Below, in pieces: positions 50,867-58,374 of a stretch of 64,000 nt of DNA (positions are counted from its first letter, which is position 1; each line of letters opens with the position of its first letter). This stretch comes from a virus. The position numbers and the translations under genes are program-made. The notes under the pieces were generated by a model that did not search any database, had not been told where the DNA came from, and saw only the letters and a program-made list of their open reading frames with translations. The stretch is from IMG/VR virus record IMGVR_UViG_3300029952_000010, positions 1 through 64,000 of that record; one strand, given 5' to 3'.

Positions 50867-51623
50867 TTTCTATTGATTTTATTACATTTATCAAGCGCTC
50901 ATTCAGCATATTAAGGAACGCTACCCCTTTCGGTGTTATCGCCCCGTAACCATGTTTAGCCTCTGTCTTATTGTAAATATAGATATATTCTTCCTTTGCA
51001 AGAAAATTTATTGAGTAGTTAGTAATTTTCCATCGCTTGTTAGCTTCCTCATGGTACAGAAATTCATATATGTTGTATATAGATAACGCATGGGCAAATC
51101 TACGCTCCCGAACCGAACCGAACAACTCCCTTACCGATGCCATAATAAGCAATGTTCGCTCAATACCCACAAGCATATCCTTACCAGAATATCCTGTTTG
51201 AAATAACTTATCGTTCGCCTCGATCTCTAACCTCTGCTTGAGGTTACCTATGCGCTCATGGTACTGGCGCTTCATCTTCTTTTTAGTCCTGCGCTCAACG
51301 ACTTCTTCACGGCGTTCCAACTTCTTTTCCAAAGCCTTTTTAAAGTGTCCCCGTAACTCGGCAATAGTGTCGTTACGCTCTTTAAGGTAGGTTTGGTATC
51401 GATGGTTTTTGCTGATTAAATCCTCTAACAATGGCAATAACTTACCACGCTTATCATGCTTTATGTAGTAGTTGAAGTCTGACAACTTAACGTACTTGCC
51501 ATTATTTACAGCATTGCTCTTTCGTCCTGCTTTGGTATTGCCTTCTACTTCCTCAAATATAACCTCGCCACGCTTTAGCGAAATCTTCCTGACACCCGCA
51601 TGTTTTGTAGGCGTTTTTGGCAT
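50598..51623 (-). CDS. Possible small terminase / winged-helix protein with overprinted basic tail
   Basis: 341 residues. Basic coiled coil at about 75-135 (KKALEKKLERREEVVERRTK). A helix-turn-helix-like core follows at about 145-250 (WKITNYSINFLAKEEYIYIY). The last 85 or so residues are Arg/Lys-rich (LGRRKPAKISVRVRRAAKRR) and are read out of frame over the next gene. Position just before terL and the DNA-binding look suggest a small terminase-like role. Coupled upstream by ATGA. Confidence 0.55.
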   Translation of the reverse strand: MPKTPTKHAGVRKISLKRGEVIFEEVEGNTKAGRKSNAVNNGKYVKLSDFNYYIKHDKRGKLLPLLEDLISKNHRYQTYLKERNDTIAELRGHFKKALEKKLERREEVVERRTKKKMKRQYHERIGNLKQRLEIEANDKLFQTGYSGKDMLVGIERTLLIMASVRELFGSVRERRFAHALSIYNIYEFLYHEEANKRWKITNYSINFLAKEEYIYIYNKTEAKHGYGAITPKGVAFLNMLNERLINVIKSIENGQDSVSRLGRRKPAKISVRVRRAAKRRSKIATGAKPSRIRLGKRHSDKERRESGGVDIPERGQGRQIIRPTDEDVREGGAYKRDGADN

Positions 51624-52222
51624 TAGTCGGCAACTCCTATAATTTCATGGTCATACACCTTTACATGAACCTTTCCCTCATATTCAAACATATACTGGTT
51701 GTCATCTATGGTTAACACCACATCGCCAACATTATACGGGCTATCCGTAGGGGTAACGGTTAAGCGCACATGGCACTTTTTAAAGTTTGGTATCCAATCG
51801 GGTAGCAATATACCAAGTGGCGTGAACCTTTTTCCCGCAATTCGTTCGGCTATGTAAGTCCCCTTAGTAGGTAACATCTCGCCACCCTCGCCAACCTTAA
51901 AGAACACCGAATTACCTTTTATCATTTTACCGGTTACTTCACCTAAAACAGTATCGCCATTCTCATACTCAAGGTAATGGGTGAACAATTTATCCCCCAC
52001 TTTATATTCGGGATACCTCGGGTTTTCAGACAATACATAACACACCTGCGGGTTAGCCTCCTTGCGGTCGAGGTTTTCAGTTCGCTGACCTGTGTAAAAT
52101 CCGTACTCATCCCGCTGCTCCCAAACGATTGGTATAACCAATTCTACCCCATTAGGTAACGTATGGTAAAACTTAGACCTATCGTCGTATGAAACAAAAA
52201 TCCAGTCGTTTATGCACTTCAT
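51623..52222 (-). CDS. GroES-like beta-barrel protein, diverged
   Basis: 199 residues. The C-terminal segment GDVVLTIDDNQYMFEYEGKV..VKVYDHEIIGVAD parallels the end of GroES (GDKVLFGKYGG..YLIMKEEDVYAVL). An internal LGILLPDWI recalls the mobile-loop end. It lies 4 bases downstream of a true groES homologue. Possibly a duplicated co-chaperonin adapted to capsid folding; similarity is weak, so treat as a hypothesis. Confidence 0.45.
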   Translation of the reverse strand: MKCINDWIFVSYDDRSKFYHTLPNGVELVIPIVWEQRDEYGFYTGQRTENLDRKEANPQVCYVLSENPRYPEYKVGDKLFTHYLEYENGDTVLGEVTGKMIKGNSVFFKVGEGGEMLPTKGTYIAERIAGKRFTPLGILLPDWIPNFKKCHVRLTVTPTDSPYNVGDVVLTIDDNQYMFEYEGKVHVKVYDHEIIGVAD

Positions 52223-52226
52223 AAAC

Positions 52227-52493
52227 TTAATCTAATACCGCATAAACATCTTCTTCTTTCATGATAAGATAATTCTTATCCGCATAGGTGACATTAGTGC
52301 CGCCGTACTTACCAAACAACACCTTATCGCCAGTCTTGATAACCTGAGTATCTCCTACTGCCATAACAGTACCTACCTGCGGTTTCTCCTGTGCTATTTC
52401 GGGTATAATTATACCACCCTTTGACATTGTTTCAGCAGCCATTTGTTCAATAACAATCCTGCTCCCTATTGGTCTTATATTTATTTTGCTCAT
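52227..52493 (-). CDS. groES: Co-chaperonin GroES homologue
   Basis: 88 residues along nearly the whole GroES fold: IRPIGSRIVIEQ (6-17), mobile loop SKGGIIIPE (24-32), KPQVGTVMAVGD (37-48), GDKVLFGKYGGTNV (55-68) and MKEEDVYAVL at the end. Phage co-chaperonins replace the host cap of GroEL and help fold capsid proteins (T4 gp31 is the known case). It sits in the late operon ahead of packaging and head genes, in line with that role. No groEL is present in the window. Confidence 0.9.
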   Translation of the reverse strand: MSKINIRPIGSRIVIEQMAAETMSKGGIIIPEIAQEKPQVGTVMAVGDTQVIKTGDKVLFGKYGGTNVTYADKNYLIMKEEDVYAVLD

Positions 52494-52496
52494 ATC

Positions 52497-52667
52497 TTAT
52501 TTATCATACTTTACATCACTATCAAACTCTTTTGGCGTAACCTTAACCTCTTTACTACCCCGCCTCAACACATAAACATCTTCCAAATAATAATTCGGAA
52601 CAGACATGAGTGTGTACTTCTCGCCCTTGTAATATACTGTTCGGTTGATTAAGTGTTCGTTAGCCAT
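52497..52667 (-). CDS. 56-residue phage protein
   Basis: From ATG 52667 (MANEHLINRTVYYKGEKYTL...). A codon at 52703 would add a short hydrophobic stretch and is less likely. Beta-rich SH3-like pattern. Three bases upstream of groES. Confidence 0.55.
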   Translation of the reverse strand: MANEHLINRTVYYKGEKYTLMSVPNYYLEDVYVLRRGSKEVKVTPKEFDSDVKYDK

Positions 52668-52772
52668 ATTAATAGCCATCCACCCCGCCAAAGACATAAG
52701 CAACTACGAGTGGCAGGAAGTATGGACAGCTAATTTCTTTTTTATCTCGTTGTTGCACACGCAATATACACC

Positions 52773-52803
52773 TTGTTTTTCACATTTGCAAATCATATCT
52801 TTA
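52773..52803 (+). promoter_or_regulatory. Promoter of the isolated rightward structural-like gene
   Basis: TTG (52773-52775), 20 bases, TATCTTTA (52796-52803). The leader contains GGGTGGCAA/TTGCCCGCCC (about 52814-52834), a hairpin with one bulge, before ATG 52853. Confidence 0.6.
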
Positions 52804-52852
52804 CATCAGGTGAGGGTGGCAATGTTGCCCGCCCAATATTCCGAACCAAAAA

Positions 52853-53329
52853 ATGGCAAATTCAATCAATCTAACCGTAGTCGTTGACCCGAATGCGGCA
52901 AATCCAAACCCCTACTTACCAAACTCTGTTTACGTTACCGCAAGTGACATACAATGGTTCAGGGCAGACACCACAAGCCCCGTCGCTAACGTCGTTACTA
53001 CGCTTAACATCAAGTTAACCATCAACAACTCCAAAAGAGAGGCGGTTTACCTGTCTTCAACGACACTTTCCGCACTAACAACAGCGTTTCCGACATTCAT
53101 CCCATTGGTTGTTTACCAAAATCTTGAAGGAACTGCCCCAACAGGCGGCGCAGGTACAACTTATTACTACAACCCTGCCGTTATCCAGTTTTTCTACGCC
53201 GATGCCACAACAGGCGTAGGCAGCGTAGCGTCACAGGTTAATATCATGCTTCAAAAAGGCAACGGAACCACAAGCGGTAACATCCTTGTTTCCAATACCG
53301 CTTCAGCTATCGCAACAGCTTTAGGCTAG
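52853..53329 (+). CDS. Beta-rich protein, possible virion decoration protein
   Basis: 158 residues, Thr/Ala/Asn-rich and without Cys (MANSINLTVVVDPNAANPNP...). It carries two sets of beta segments (VVTTLNIKLTINNSKREAVY, VASQVNIMLQKGNGTTSGNI). The GC content looks higher than in the neighbouring small genes. It is alone on the + strand inside the leftward late block, with its own promoter, leader hairpin and strong terminator, like a highly expressed monocistron. Role inferred only from composition. Confidence 0.55.
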   Translation: MANSINLTVVVDPNAANPNPYLPNSVYVTASDIQWFRADTTSPVANVVTTLNIKLTINNSKREAVYLSSTTLSALTTAFPTFIPLVVYQNLEGTAPTGGAGTTYYYNPAVIQFFYADATTGVGSVASQVNIMLQKGNGTTSGNILVSNTASAIATALG

Positions 53330-53335
53330 GCACAA

Positions 53336-53374
53336 GAAAGCCCGGAATGCGTTTTGCACCCGGGCTTTTTATTT
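53336..53374 (+). terminator. Strong intrinsic terminator
   Basis: AAAGCCCGG (53337-53345) pairs with CCGGGCTTT (53359-53367), and TGC/GCA close the inner loop. Followed by TTTTTATTT. The A-run on the left side may also allow termination of leftward transcripts. Confidence 0.85.
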
Positions 53375-53397
53375 ATCACAAGGCAATCGGCCGACCC

Positions 53398-53727
53398 TTA
53401 CTTCGCCTTCAACTCTTCCGCAGCATTCTCCTGACCAGTTCCCTGAACAGGCTCAACCGGATTGTCAGCACCCGCTACTTTAGCCGCCTCAATCTCGCCT
53501 CCAATAGCAGCGTTATCCTTGCCACTAACAGGCTTATATACTCCCGTCTGCGTACCATCCAAAGCATCCACCTGAACCTTGCGTATACGCTCAGTTATAT
53601 CTTCATACTCCGGTGTGCCCCTTTGGTAATTCTCCCTTACCATAACCAGTTTATGCACATCAGTTTCGTATTTCCAATGCTTCGCCCCTTCCGGCGCACC
53701 ATCAGGTAGTTCTGTTTCTTTACTCAT
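53398..53727 (-). CDS. Phage protein of unknown function
   Basis: 109 residues (MSKETELPDGAPEGAKHWKY...). HWKYETDVHKLVMVRENYQR and a disordered acidic C-terminus. The opening resembles the end of the 199-residue gene upstream (SPEGAKYW). No family recognised. Confidence 0.55.
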   Translation of the reverse strand: MSKETELPDGAPEGAKHWKYETDVHKLVMVRENYQRGTPEYEDITERIRKVQVDALDGTQTGVYKPVSGKDNAAIGGEIEAAKVAGADNPVEPVQGTGQENAAEELKAK

Positions 53728-53728
53728 C

Positions 53729-53899
53729 TTATTTTTTGGTTTGATTGTTCGATGTTTTTACAGCAACTTTCGTGCCCTTTTTCTTCACTTTGCCACTGGC
53801 CGCACCCGCACCCCCCATCTTATGGTTGCCAGTAGTAAGCGCCTTGCCGGGATGACCACCCTCCTTAAATCCGAGTACCTTTTTTGCCGGTTTGGTCAT
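53729..53899 (-). CDS. 56-residue very basic peptide
   Basis: MTKPAKKVLGFKEGGHPGKA.. from ATG 53899 to TAA 53729. Gly/Lys/Ala-rich and probably disordered; could bind nucleic acid. Its start overlaps the upstream stop (ATGA). Confidence 0.55.
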   Translation of the reverse strand: MTKPAKKVLGFKEGGHPGKALTTGNHKMGGAGAASGKVKKKGTKVAVKTSNNQTKK

Positions 53900-54120
53900 T
53901 TCTTCTTCCCCTTCAATCCCGCCTTAATCGCATCGCTCGCATCATCGCCGTAAGTCTTCATACCACCACTGCCCTTAGACGGTTTGCCTATCACCCTACC
54001 CAATGCAGGATTAGCTTTCTTAATGCTATCCACCCGCCTCGTAGGTACTTGCCCACCCTGTTTCAATACAGAGTAATTAGTCGTGTCACGCTTTGCCGGG
54101 GTTACTTTTGATTTTGCCAT
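53896..54120 (-). CDS. 74-residue basic protein
   Basis: MAKSKVTPAKRDTTNYSVLK.., ending in GLKGKKK. Basic and low-complexity like its two neighbours, forming a run of three small lysine-rich proteins ahead of the packaging genes. DNA condensation or head-internal roles are possible but unproven. Confidence 0.55.
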   Translation of the reverse strand: MAKSKVTPAKRDTTNYSVLKQGGQVPTRRVDSIKKANPALGRVIGKPSKGSGGMKTYGDDASDAIKAGLKGKKK

Positions 54121-54122
54121 AA

Positions 54123-54350
54123 TTATTTCTTCTTTATAAATGTAACTTTTGTGCTATCACCAACCCTTGTTACACTTGACGCTTCAGGCATATAGCCCTT
54201 CTTTTTTAAACTATCTACCGTTTTTTGTTGCTGTGGATTTGGTCTGTCTGCTACTGGAAATTTTTTGGTTATAACATTTGATTGCTTGGTCGGAGCAGTT
54301 TGCTTTTTCTTAATTGCCCCTACTTGTTGTTTTGTGATTTTCTTTGCCAT
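54123..54350 (-). CDS. 75-residue basic protein
   Basis: From ATG 54350 (MAKKITKQQVGAIKKKQTAP...); a start at 54365 adds MKETI only. Lysine/threonine-rich with C-terminal beta segment (SVTRVGDSTKVTFIKKK). Third member of the basic trio. Confidence 0.55.
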   Translation of the reverse strand: MAKKITKQQVGAIKKKQTAPTKQSNVITKKFPVADRPNPQQQKTVDSLKKKGYMPEASSVTRVGDSTKVTFIKKK

Positions 54351-54419
54351 GATTGTTTCTTTCAAATATATAAAAAACTCATTCTATTTCACAACAGTAT
54401 GAGTTTCACCTTTTAAAAA

Positions 54420-55019
54420 TTATTTCTCTTTCCTTACGCTTAATATAACATCACTCCAATACTTCGCCCCTTCCGGTGATTTAGCATGATCGAACGCCTG
54501 CCCAATCGCCTGTGAAAAAGTTTCAAATTCTTCATCCCACTTTTCTCTGGGAGTATTATCGAAAGCTTTCATACGTGCTTCTTGCGGCAAGAAAGTTTCA
54601 AAATAATGACGCAATGAGAAATAATTAATAACACATGGGCGTGGATATAAATTACCTAATGATGGATTTATTTTACTGTAAAGCCTATTAAAGAACGCTG
54701 TATATACCCATCCCAAATCTTTAGCCAATTCTCCATCAACTCCATTGTAGAAATATGGTTTAGACCATTCTGAAAACTTTACCAATAAGTTTTCTTGATA
54801 AGAAACGTCAACATCTGTTTCTACTGCCCTTATCTCATATACATTTCTTTCTGGAGTTGTAGGAATAAATATCACAGGAACGTTTTGCGCCAACATAGCA
54901 AATTCACGCAGCATTTTGTCTGGCATTGTTACCGATTGGTCACTGCCAACATTCAATGACAATTCTAAATAAGGTTCTTTTTTGTTGAAATCATACTCAA
55001 CTCTTAATTTTGTGTTCAT
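54420..55019 (-). CDS. Phage protein of unknown function
   Basis: 199 residues, alpha/beta with many aromatic residues (LGWVYTAFFNRLYSKINPSL) and SPEGAKYWSDVIL near the C-terminus. No family recognised. Second gene of the leftward late block. Confidence 0.6.
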   Translation of the reverse strand: MNTKLRVEYDFNKKEPYLELSLNVGSDQSVTMPDKMLREFAMLAQNVPVIFIPTTPERNVYEIRAVETDVDVSYQENLLVKFSEWSKPYFYNGVDGELAKDLGWVYTAFFNRLYSKINPSLGNLYPRPCVINYFSLRHYFETFLPQEARMKAFDNTPREKWDEEFETFSQAIGQAFDHAKSPEGAKYWSDVILSVRKEK

Positions 55020-55061
55020 ACTTTACTTTCTTATCCGCTGACAACATCGTCACACGATAAT

Positions 55062-55457
55062 TCAAATGTATGGGATAGGTTTGGTATTTGCAATAGCTTC
55101 ATAGTATTTATCGGTTATGTACCCAATTAAATACGCATAAGCTTCATCGCTATCTTTTGTCAGGCTTATATTAATGTGCCTGAATATCATATCAACCACA
55201 TGGAATATTTCATGAGCGATAGTGCCCGACGAAGCCTCTAATCCTAGCCTTACTATTGTTTGACAATGCCCCCTGATAAATAATGTATGCGCATTCTGCC
55301 CCTTTATTGAACCGAACAGGAAGTCATCTTCAGTAGCTAATTTATAAGCCGCTTTTGATAATCTGCTCTTCATTTCCGACTTCAACTCTTTATCACTCTC
55401 CCCAATAGAGAACATGATATCGAAAGGGTAAATAACAAGTGGTACTATGAAATTCAT
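55062..55457 (-). CDS. Small HExxH metallopeptidase-like protein
   Basis: 131 residues from ATG 55457; a start at 55472 would precede the transcript start. GTIAHEIFHVVDMIF (78-92) holds the HEIFH zinc motif (82-86). DEAYAYLIGYIT (104-115) offers the third ligand, Glu105. Similar minimal zincins occur in Bacteroidota phages, function unknown. It is the first gene of the leftward late block; proteolysis in head maturation is conceivable because no other protease was seen. Confidence 0.65.
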   Translation of the reverse strand: MNFIVPLVIYPFDIMFSIGESDKELKSEMKSRLSKAAYKLATEDDFLFGSIKGQNAHTLFIRGHCQTIVRLGLEASSGTIAHEIFHVVDMIFRHINISLTKDSDEAYAYLIGYITDKYYEAIANTKPIPYI

Positions 55458-55461
55458 TCTG

Positions 55462-55469
55462 TAAAAATA
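55462..55469 (-). promoter_or_regulatory. -7 box before the metallopeptidase-like gene
   Basis: TATTTTTA, read leftward, four bases before ATG 55457. Candidate start of the leftward late transcript; no proper -33 element was found. Confidence 0.4.
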
Positions 55470-55793
55470 CAAAAATTTTGTAGATAGGGGGTTGGAGGAT
55501 TACCCCCACCCATTTCGCCACCCTACCCCTTAACATAAACCCGATCCCCTACAAGCCACGCCCCTCTCTTTTTTGACTTTGCAAACCGGCTTGGTTGGTT
55601 TTAACTAAGTGGTTGCGTCTGGCTGATAAAGCAATTACAAAAATGCTTATTAAGCGCATCAACATCTAATGGTATAACATACGCATTGCTACTACTTACA
55701 CAATAATAAGCCATCCTTACATCAAACTGTATTAATAAATTGGTCAATAAGTCGGAATCATTGGTCAAAAACACGGAATATATAAAATAACAC
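55470..55793. other. Intergenic region with a doubtful leftward ORF
   Basis: A leftward frame ends at 55601 and is open up to the promoter at 55824 with only a TTG at 55834. A shorter start at ATG 55717 would give 38 residues (MAYYCVSSSNAYVIPLDVDA...). It may be a small gene or a remnant. The remaining DNA from 55470 to 55600 is C-rich and shows no gene. Confidence 0.3.
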
Positions 55794-55836
55794 TTGACAC
55801 GTATTACTAATTGTATTACATTTGTATCATACAATT
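55794..55836 (+). promoter_or_regulatory. Strong early promoter with flanking operator
   Basis: TTG (55794-55796), 20 bases, TACATTTG (55817-55824). The perfect inverted repeat AATTGTAT (55809-55816) / ATACAATT (55829-55836) brackets the -7 box exactly. The second downstream gene encodes a ribbon-helix-helix-like protein, a candidate for binding it. Confidence 0.7.
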
Positions 55837-55851
55837 AAACAAAGCAATATT

Positions 55852-56094
55852 ATGAAAACTCAAATCAACTTCCACAGGATTAACAACGATGTAAATGGCA
55901 ACCCTCGCTATGTATGCCACTTTTTAGCAATTAACAACGACTATGATGAAGCGGTTAGATTAGCCCGTAAAATGGGCGGTAAACGCTTCCATAACAAACA
56001 ATTTGGTGGCGGAATAGTATTTCAGTCATATAATTTGCAAGATACTGAACGCCATATTAACGAATTGAAAGGAGTTGTTAAATGCCACGCATAA
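55852..56094 (+). CDS. Small phage protein of unknown function
   Basis: 80 residues from ATG 55852 (MKTQINFHRINNDVNGNPRY...); a codon at 55822 precedes the transcript start. Alpha/beta with EAVRLARKMGGKRFHNKQFG. First gene of the rightward early operon; overlaps the next by 13 bases. Confidence 0.6.
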   Translation: MKTQINFHRINNDVNGNPRYVCHFLAINNDYDEAVRLARKMGGKRFHNKQFGGGIVFQSYNLQDTERHINELKGVVKCHA

Positions 56095-56276
56095 AACTAA
56101 CAGAAACCAAACAACCCGCTCCGATACGGTTATATCCCTCGGAGCGGGAATACATTGAGGCGAAGTACAGTAACCTTAGTGAAGCAATCCGACTACTAAC
56201 CAAAGGCGGGAAGTATGAGGAGCAACAGAGGCAAATCGAATTATTAACCAAACAAATTAAAAACTTACAGAAATGA
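56082..56276 (+). CDS. Ribbon-helix-helix-like DNA-binding protein
   Basis: 64 residues: a beta strand (APIRLYP, about 13-19), two helices (SEREYIEAKY, SNLSEAIRLLTKG, about 20-42), then a short coiled coil (QQRQIELLTKQIKNLQK). This is the usual RHH layout with a C-terminal dimerisation helix. A candidate autorepressor acting at the inverted repeat over the operon promoter. ATGA-coupled to the next gene. Confidence 0.55.
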   Translation: MPRIKLTETKQPAPIRLYPSEREYIEAKYSNLSEAIRLLTKGGKYEEQQRQIELLTKQIKNLQK

Positions 56277-56680
56277 AAACCTTAGAATTAATCGAATTAG
56301 CGGCAAACCAATGGAATATCAAATTTAGGGTACAATACTCAAGTCTTGATCTAACCATTGAAGATTTAGAAGGTGCAATAAATGAAATTAACATACAGTT
56401 GCGCGATACTGTTCCAGTATGGATTAAAGTAGCAAAAGACGGCTTACACGCAACTATTTATAACGCCGCCGGTGTTGAATTGATATACAATCAAAAAGTT
56501 GCAAATGAATATTCACACTTAACCGATTATGCAAATAAAAATCACACCCTAACCCCCGATCACTTAAAAAGTGCAAAAAAGGTGTTGCTTAAACATTTGG
56601 CTTACAAAAAACAATTACCAGTGTTTTTAAACGGTAAATTCTACGCTGAAACTAAACGTGCTTTAAGTGGATTAATATAA
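56273..56680 (+). CDS. Phage protein of unknown function
   Basis: 135 residues, alpha/beta with basic C-terminal helix (LKSAKKVLLKHLAYKKQLPV). Coupled to both neighbours by overlapping stop/start codons. No family recognised. Confidence 0.6.
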   Translation: MKTLELIELAANQWNIKFRVQYSSLDLTIEDLEGAINEINIQLRDTVPVWIKVAKDGLHATIYNAAGVELIYNQKVANEYSHLTDYANKNHTLTPDHLKSAKKVLLKHLAYKKQLPVFLNGKFYAETKRALSGLI

Positions 56681-56841
56681 TGAAAACCATCTACTATATT
56701 ACAATAGGCACTTTACAAGGTGAAGTAACTACATTTTTGCAGCCATTTACAACTCAATTCAAGGCCCGTAAAGCGGCTGAAAAAATGATAACAGGCAAGC
56801 CACTACTTAGATATTCAATTACTAATAATAAAAATATATAA
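56680..56841 (+). CDS. 53-residue phage protein
   Basis: From ATG 56680, sharing a base with the preceding TAA (MKTIYYITIGTLQGEVTTFL...). Contains a basic helix (FKARKAAEKMITGKP). Function unknown. Confidence 0.55.
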   Translation: MKTIYYITIGTLQGEVTTFLQPFTTQFKARKAAEKMITGKPLLRYSITNNKNI

Positions 56842-56846
56842 CCATT

Positions 56847-57005
56847 ATGAAAACAAATTCCATCGCCGAGCGCATAGCCCTCAACCCGCCACGCTCACCA
56901 AAGCCAATTTTATATTGGCAAGCCTCCAACGGAGACAAAAACAACAGCATAGCACTATTACGACACAAATACGGCAATTCAGTAACCTATAAAGCAATAC
57001 GATAA
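56847..57005 (+). CDS. 52-residue phage protein
   Basis: MKTNSIAERIALNPPRSPKP.. from ATG 56847 to TAA 57005. Pro-rich centre and basic end. Shares a base with the next ATG. Confidence 0.5.
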   Translation: MKTNSIAERIALNPPRSPKPILYWQASNGDKNNSIALLRHKYGNSVTYKAIR

Positions 57006-57205
57006 TGACCAGAGAACAAGCAATCAGGGCGCAAAAAGGAACGCCAAGCCCTTACCCTGCATTCACCCCACAACAAACAAACGGCAAGTTTAGCGAAAAT
57101 ACGCCACTACTACCCCAGGCAACCCTCATCCTCTGCACCATATACGCAACAGTAGCAATATTTTGCTTAGTTTGCGCCTTAGTAGTCGGCATCATGCAAA
57201 TGTAA
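57005..57205 (+). CDS. Small tail-anchored membrane protein
   Basis: 66 residues. A polar N-terminal 38 residues (RAQKGTPSPYPAFTPQQTNG) and one C-terminal membrane helix at about 41-63 (TLILCTIYATVAIFCLVCAL). Last gene of the early operon; a terminator follows. Confidence 0.55.
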   Translation: MTREQAIRAQKGTPSPYPAFTPQQTNGKFSENTPLLPQATLILCTIYATVAIFCLVCALVVGIMQM

Positions 57206-57226
57206 GCCCAACCACCTCCAATCCCC

Positions 57227-57255
57227 AGCCCGATCCCACAAGACCGGGCTTTTTT
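57227..57255 (+). terminator. Intrinsic terminator of the early operon
   Basis: AGCCCG (57227-57232) pairs with CGGGCT (57245-57250), extended by TC/GA. Followed by TTTTT. Confidence 0.8.
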
Positions 57256-57256
57256 A

Positions 57257-57609
57257 TGTCCTATCCGCAACCATTTAATTGCGGCTTTAAATAAGGCTAT
57301 TTAAGACACTTAAAATATATGATGCATATCAATTACAACATCACCGCCAAAAGCACTAAATACGCCTCCTTTAGTGCCTTATTTGGCAAATGTGTAGTTG
57401 TTTGTATTATCTATTATCAAATTCAAATAACATAAAAAAGCCTAAAAACTGCAATAAGATATGTTTAATATGACAATTGGCATAAAAATAATGTGTAACT
57501 AATTGTGTCTCAGTATATTGCGTTTTATTCCGTCTAATATAACTTATTATTCTAAATATCAAAGTGGTAAGTTGGTATTTTTAAGGGTGTACTTTTCATG
57601 GTCTTTCCT
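57257..57609. other. Non-coding spacer with two inverted repeats
   Basis: No convincing gene. CCGCAA (57265-57270) / TTGCGG (57279-57284) and GCACTAAA (57353-57360) / TTTAGTGC (57370-57377) are hairpin-forming. The rest is AT-rich. It separates the rightward early operon from the leftward replication block, so it may contain terminators for the leftward genes. Confidence 0.4.
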
Positions 57610-58158
57610 TTACTGGTTTAAAATATCTTGCTTAACAACCCGATCCCTAAAAATCTGCATAGGCTTAAATAAGCCAATTTTAGCCATTTCTATTAATTCA
57701 ATGGCTTCTGATATACCAATAGCAAAATAAACCTTTGTCGAGGCATTGAATAATCTCTTATGGGTATTGTATTGGTTTTGTATATGCTCCGTTGCGCAAG
57801 TAACGCCATCTTTCAAAGTTAACTTAGTGCCTAATTTCTTGTTCTCGATCATAAGCGTAAATTCAGAAAAGTAAATCCTGGTATCTGGGAAACTATCATT
57901 AGAATTTTGCATCGAGTGTTGCGACTGCTCCCAAAATGACTTTTTCCCCTCATGCTTAACCGTTTCAAATGGGACGTTCGGCAAATACTTTTTCATGTAC
58001 TTTCCAATACTGGACTGTTCTGAAGCTTCTTTGTATTCCGTTTTTTTACGTTCCTTAATGGCCGTAAATCCAGTTCCTTCACACTTTTCGCATGGTAAAC
58101 ATAGTGGTTTGCCTTTGTGTCCGTATCCGTGGCATTTGGTGCATAGTTTAGAATCCAT
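57610..58158 (-). CDS. Nuclease-like protein with DnaJ-type zinc motif
   Basis: 182 residues. The N-terminus has CTKCHGYGHKG (6-16) and CEKCEGTGF (23-31), two CxxCxGxG zinc knuckles as in DnaJ. The C-terminal half has IENKKLGTKLTLKDG (about 110-124) and TKVYFAIGISEAIELIE, resembling a PD-(D/E)xK or VRR-NUC-type nuclease with the E-x-K element. Such phage proteins are often Holliday-junction or flap nucleases. First gene downstream of the putative origin. Nuclease call is moderate. Confidence 0.55.
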   Translation of the reverse strand: MDSKLCTKCHGYGHKGKPLCLPCEKCEGTGFTAIKERKKTEYKEASEQSSIGKYMKKYLPNVPFETVKHEGKKSFWEQSQHSMQNSNDSFPDTRIYFSEFTLMIENKKLGTKLTLKDGVTCATEHIQNQYNTHKRLFNASTKVYFAIGISEAIELIEMAKIGLFKPMQIFRDRVVKQDILNQ

Positions 58159-58366
58159 ATTTATGTTTTAAAAAGTTTATTGCATCCTGATCGTTATTTT
58201 TTAGGAATATCTTGTACAAATGCCTATCCCTACTTTTCTTATACTCCGTTATTAGCGGATCTTCTACCCATTCTTTTACGACTACCTTTCGCTTAACCTT
58301 TTCGACCGGCTTAATATTGCCGTTCATGTCGATGGTTATGGATTTTTTGTTGAAACGTTTAGCCAT
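58148..58366 (-). CDS. Small basic phage protein
   Basis: 72 residues, basic N-terminal half (KRFNKKSITIDMNGNIKPVE) and a helical C-terminus. It overlaps the nuclease-like gene by 11 bases and starts right beside the iteron array. Confidence 0.55.
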   Translation of the reverse strand: MAKRFNKKSITIDMNGNIKPVEKVKRKVVVKEWVEDPLITEYKKSRDRHLYKIFLKNNDQDAINFLKHKYGF

Positions 58367-58374
58367 ATTTTAAA

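Noticed and set aside
55601-55834. Leftward 77-codon frame as a firm gene
   Set aside because: Its only long start is a TTG inside the operator of a strong divergent promoter; listed only as a doubtful ORF or remnant.
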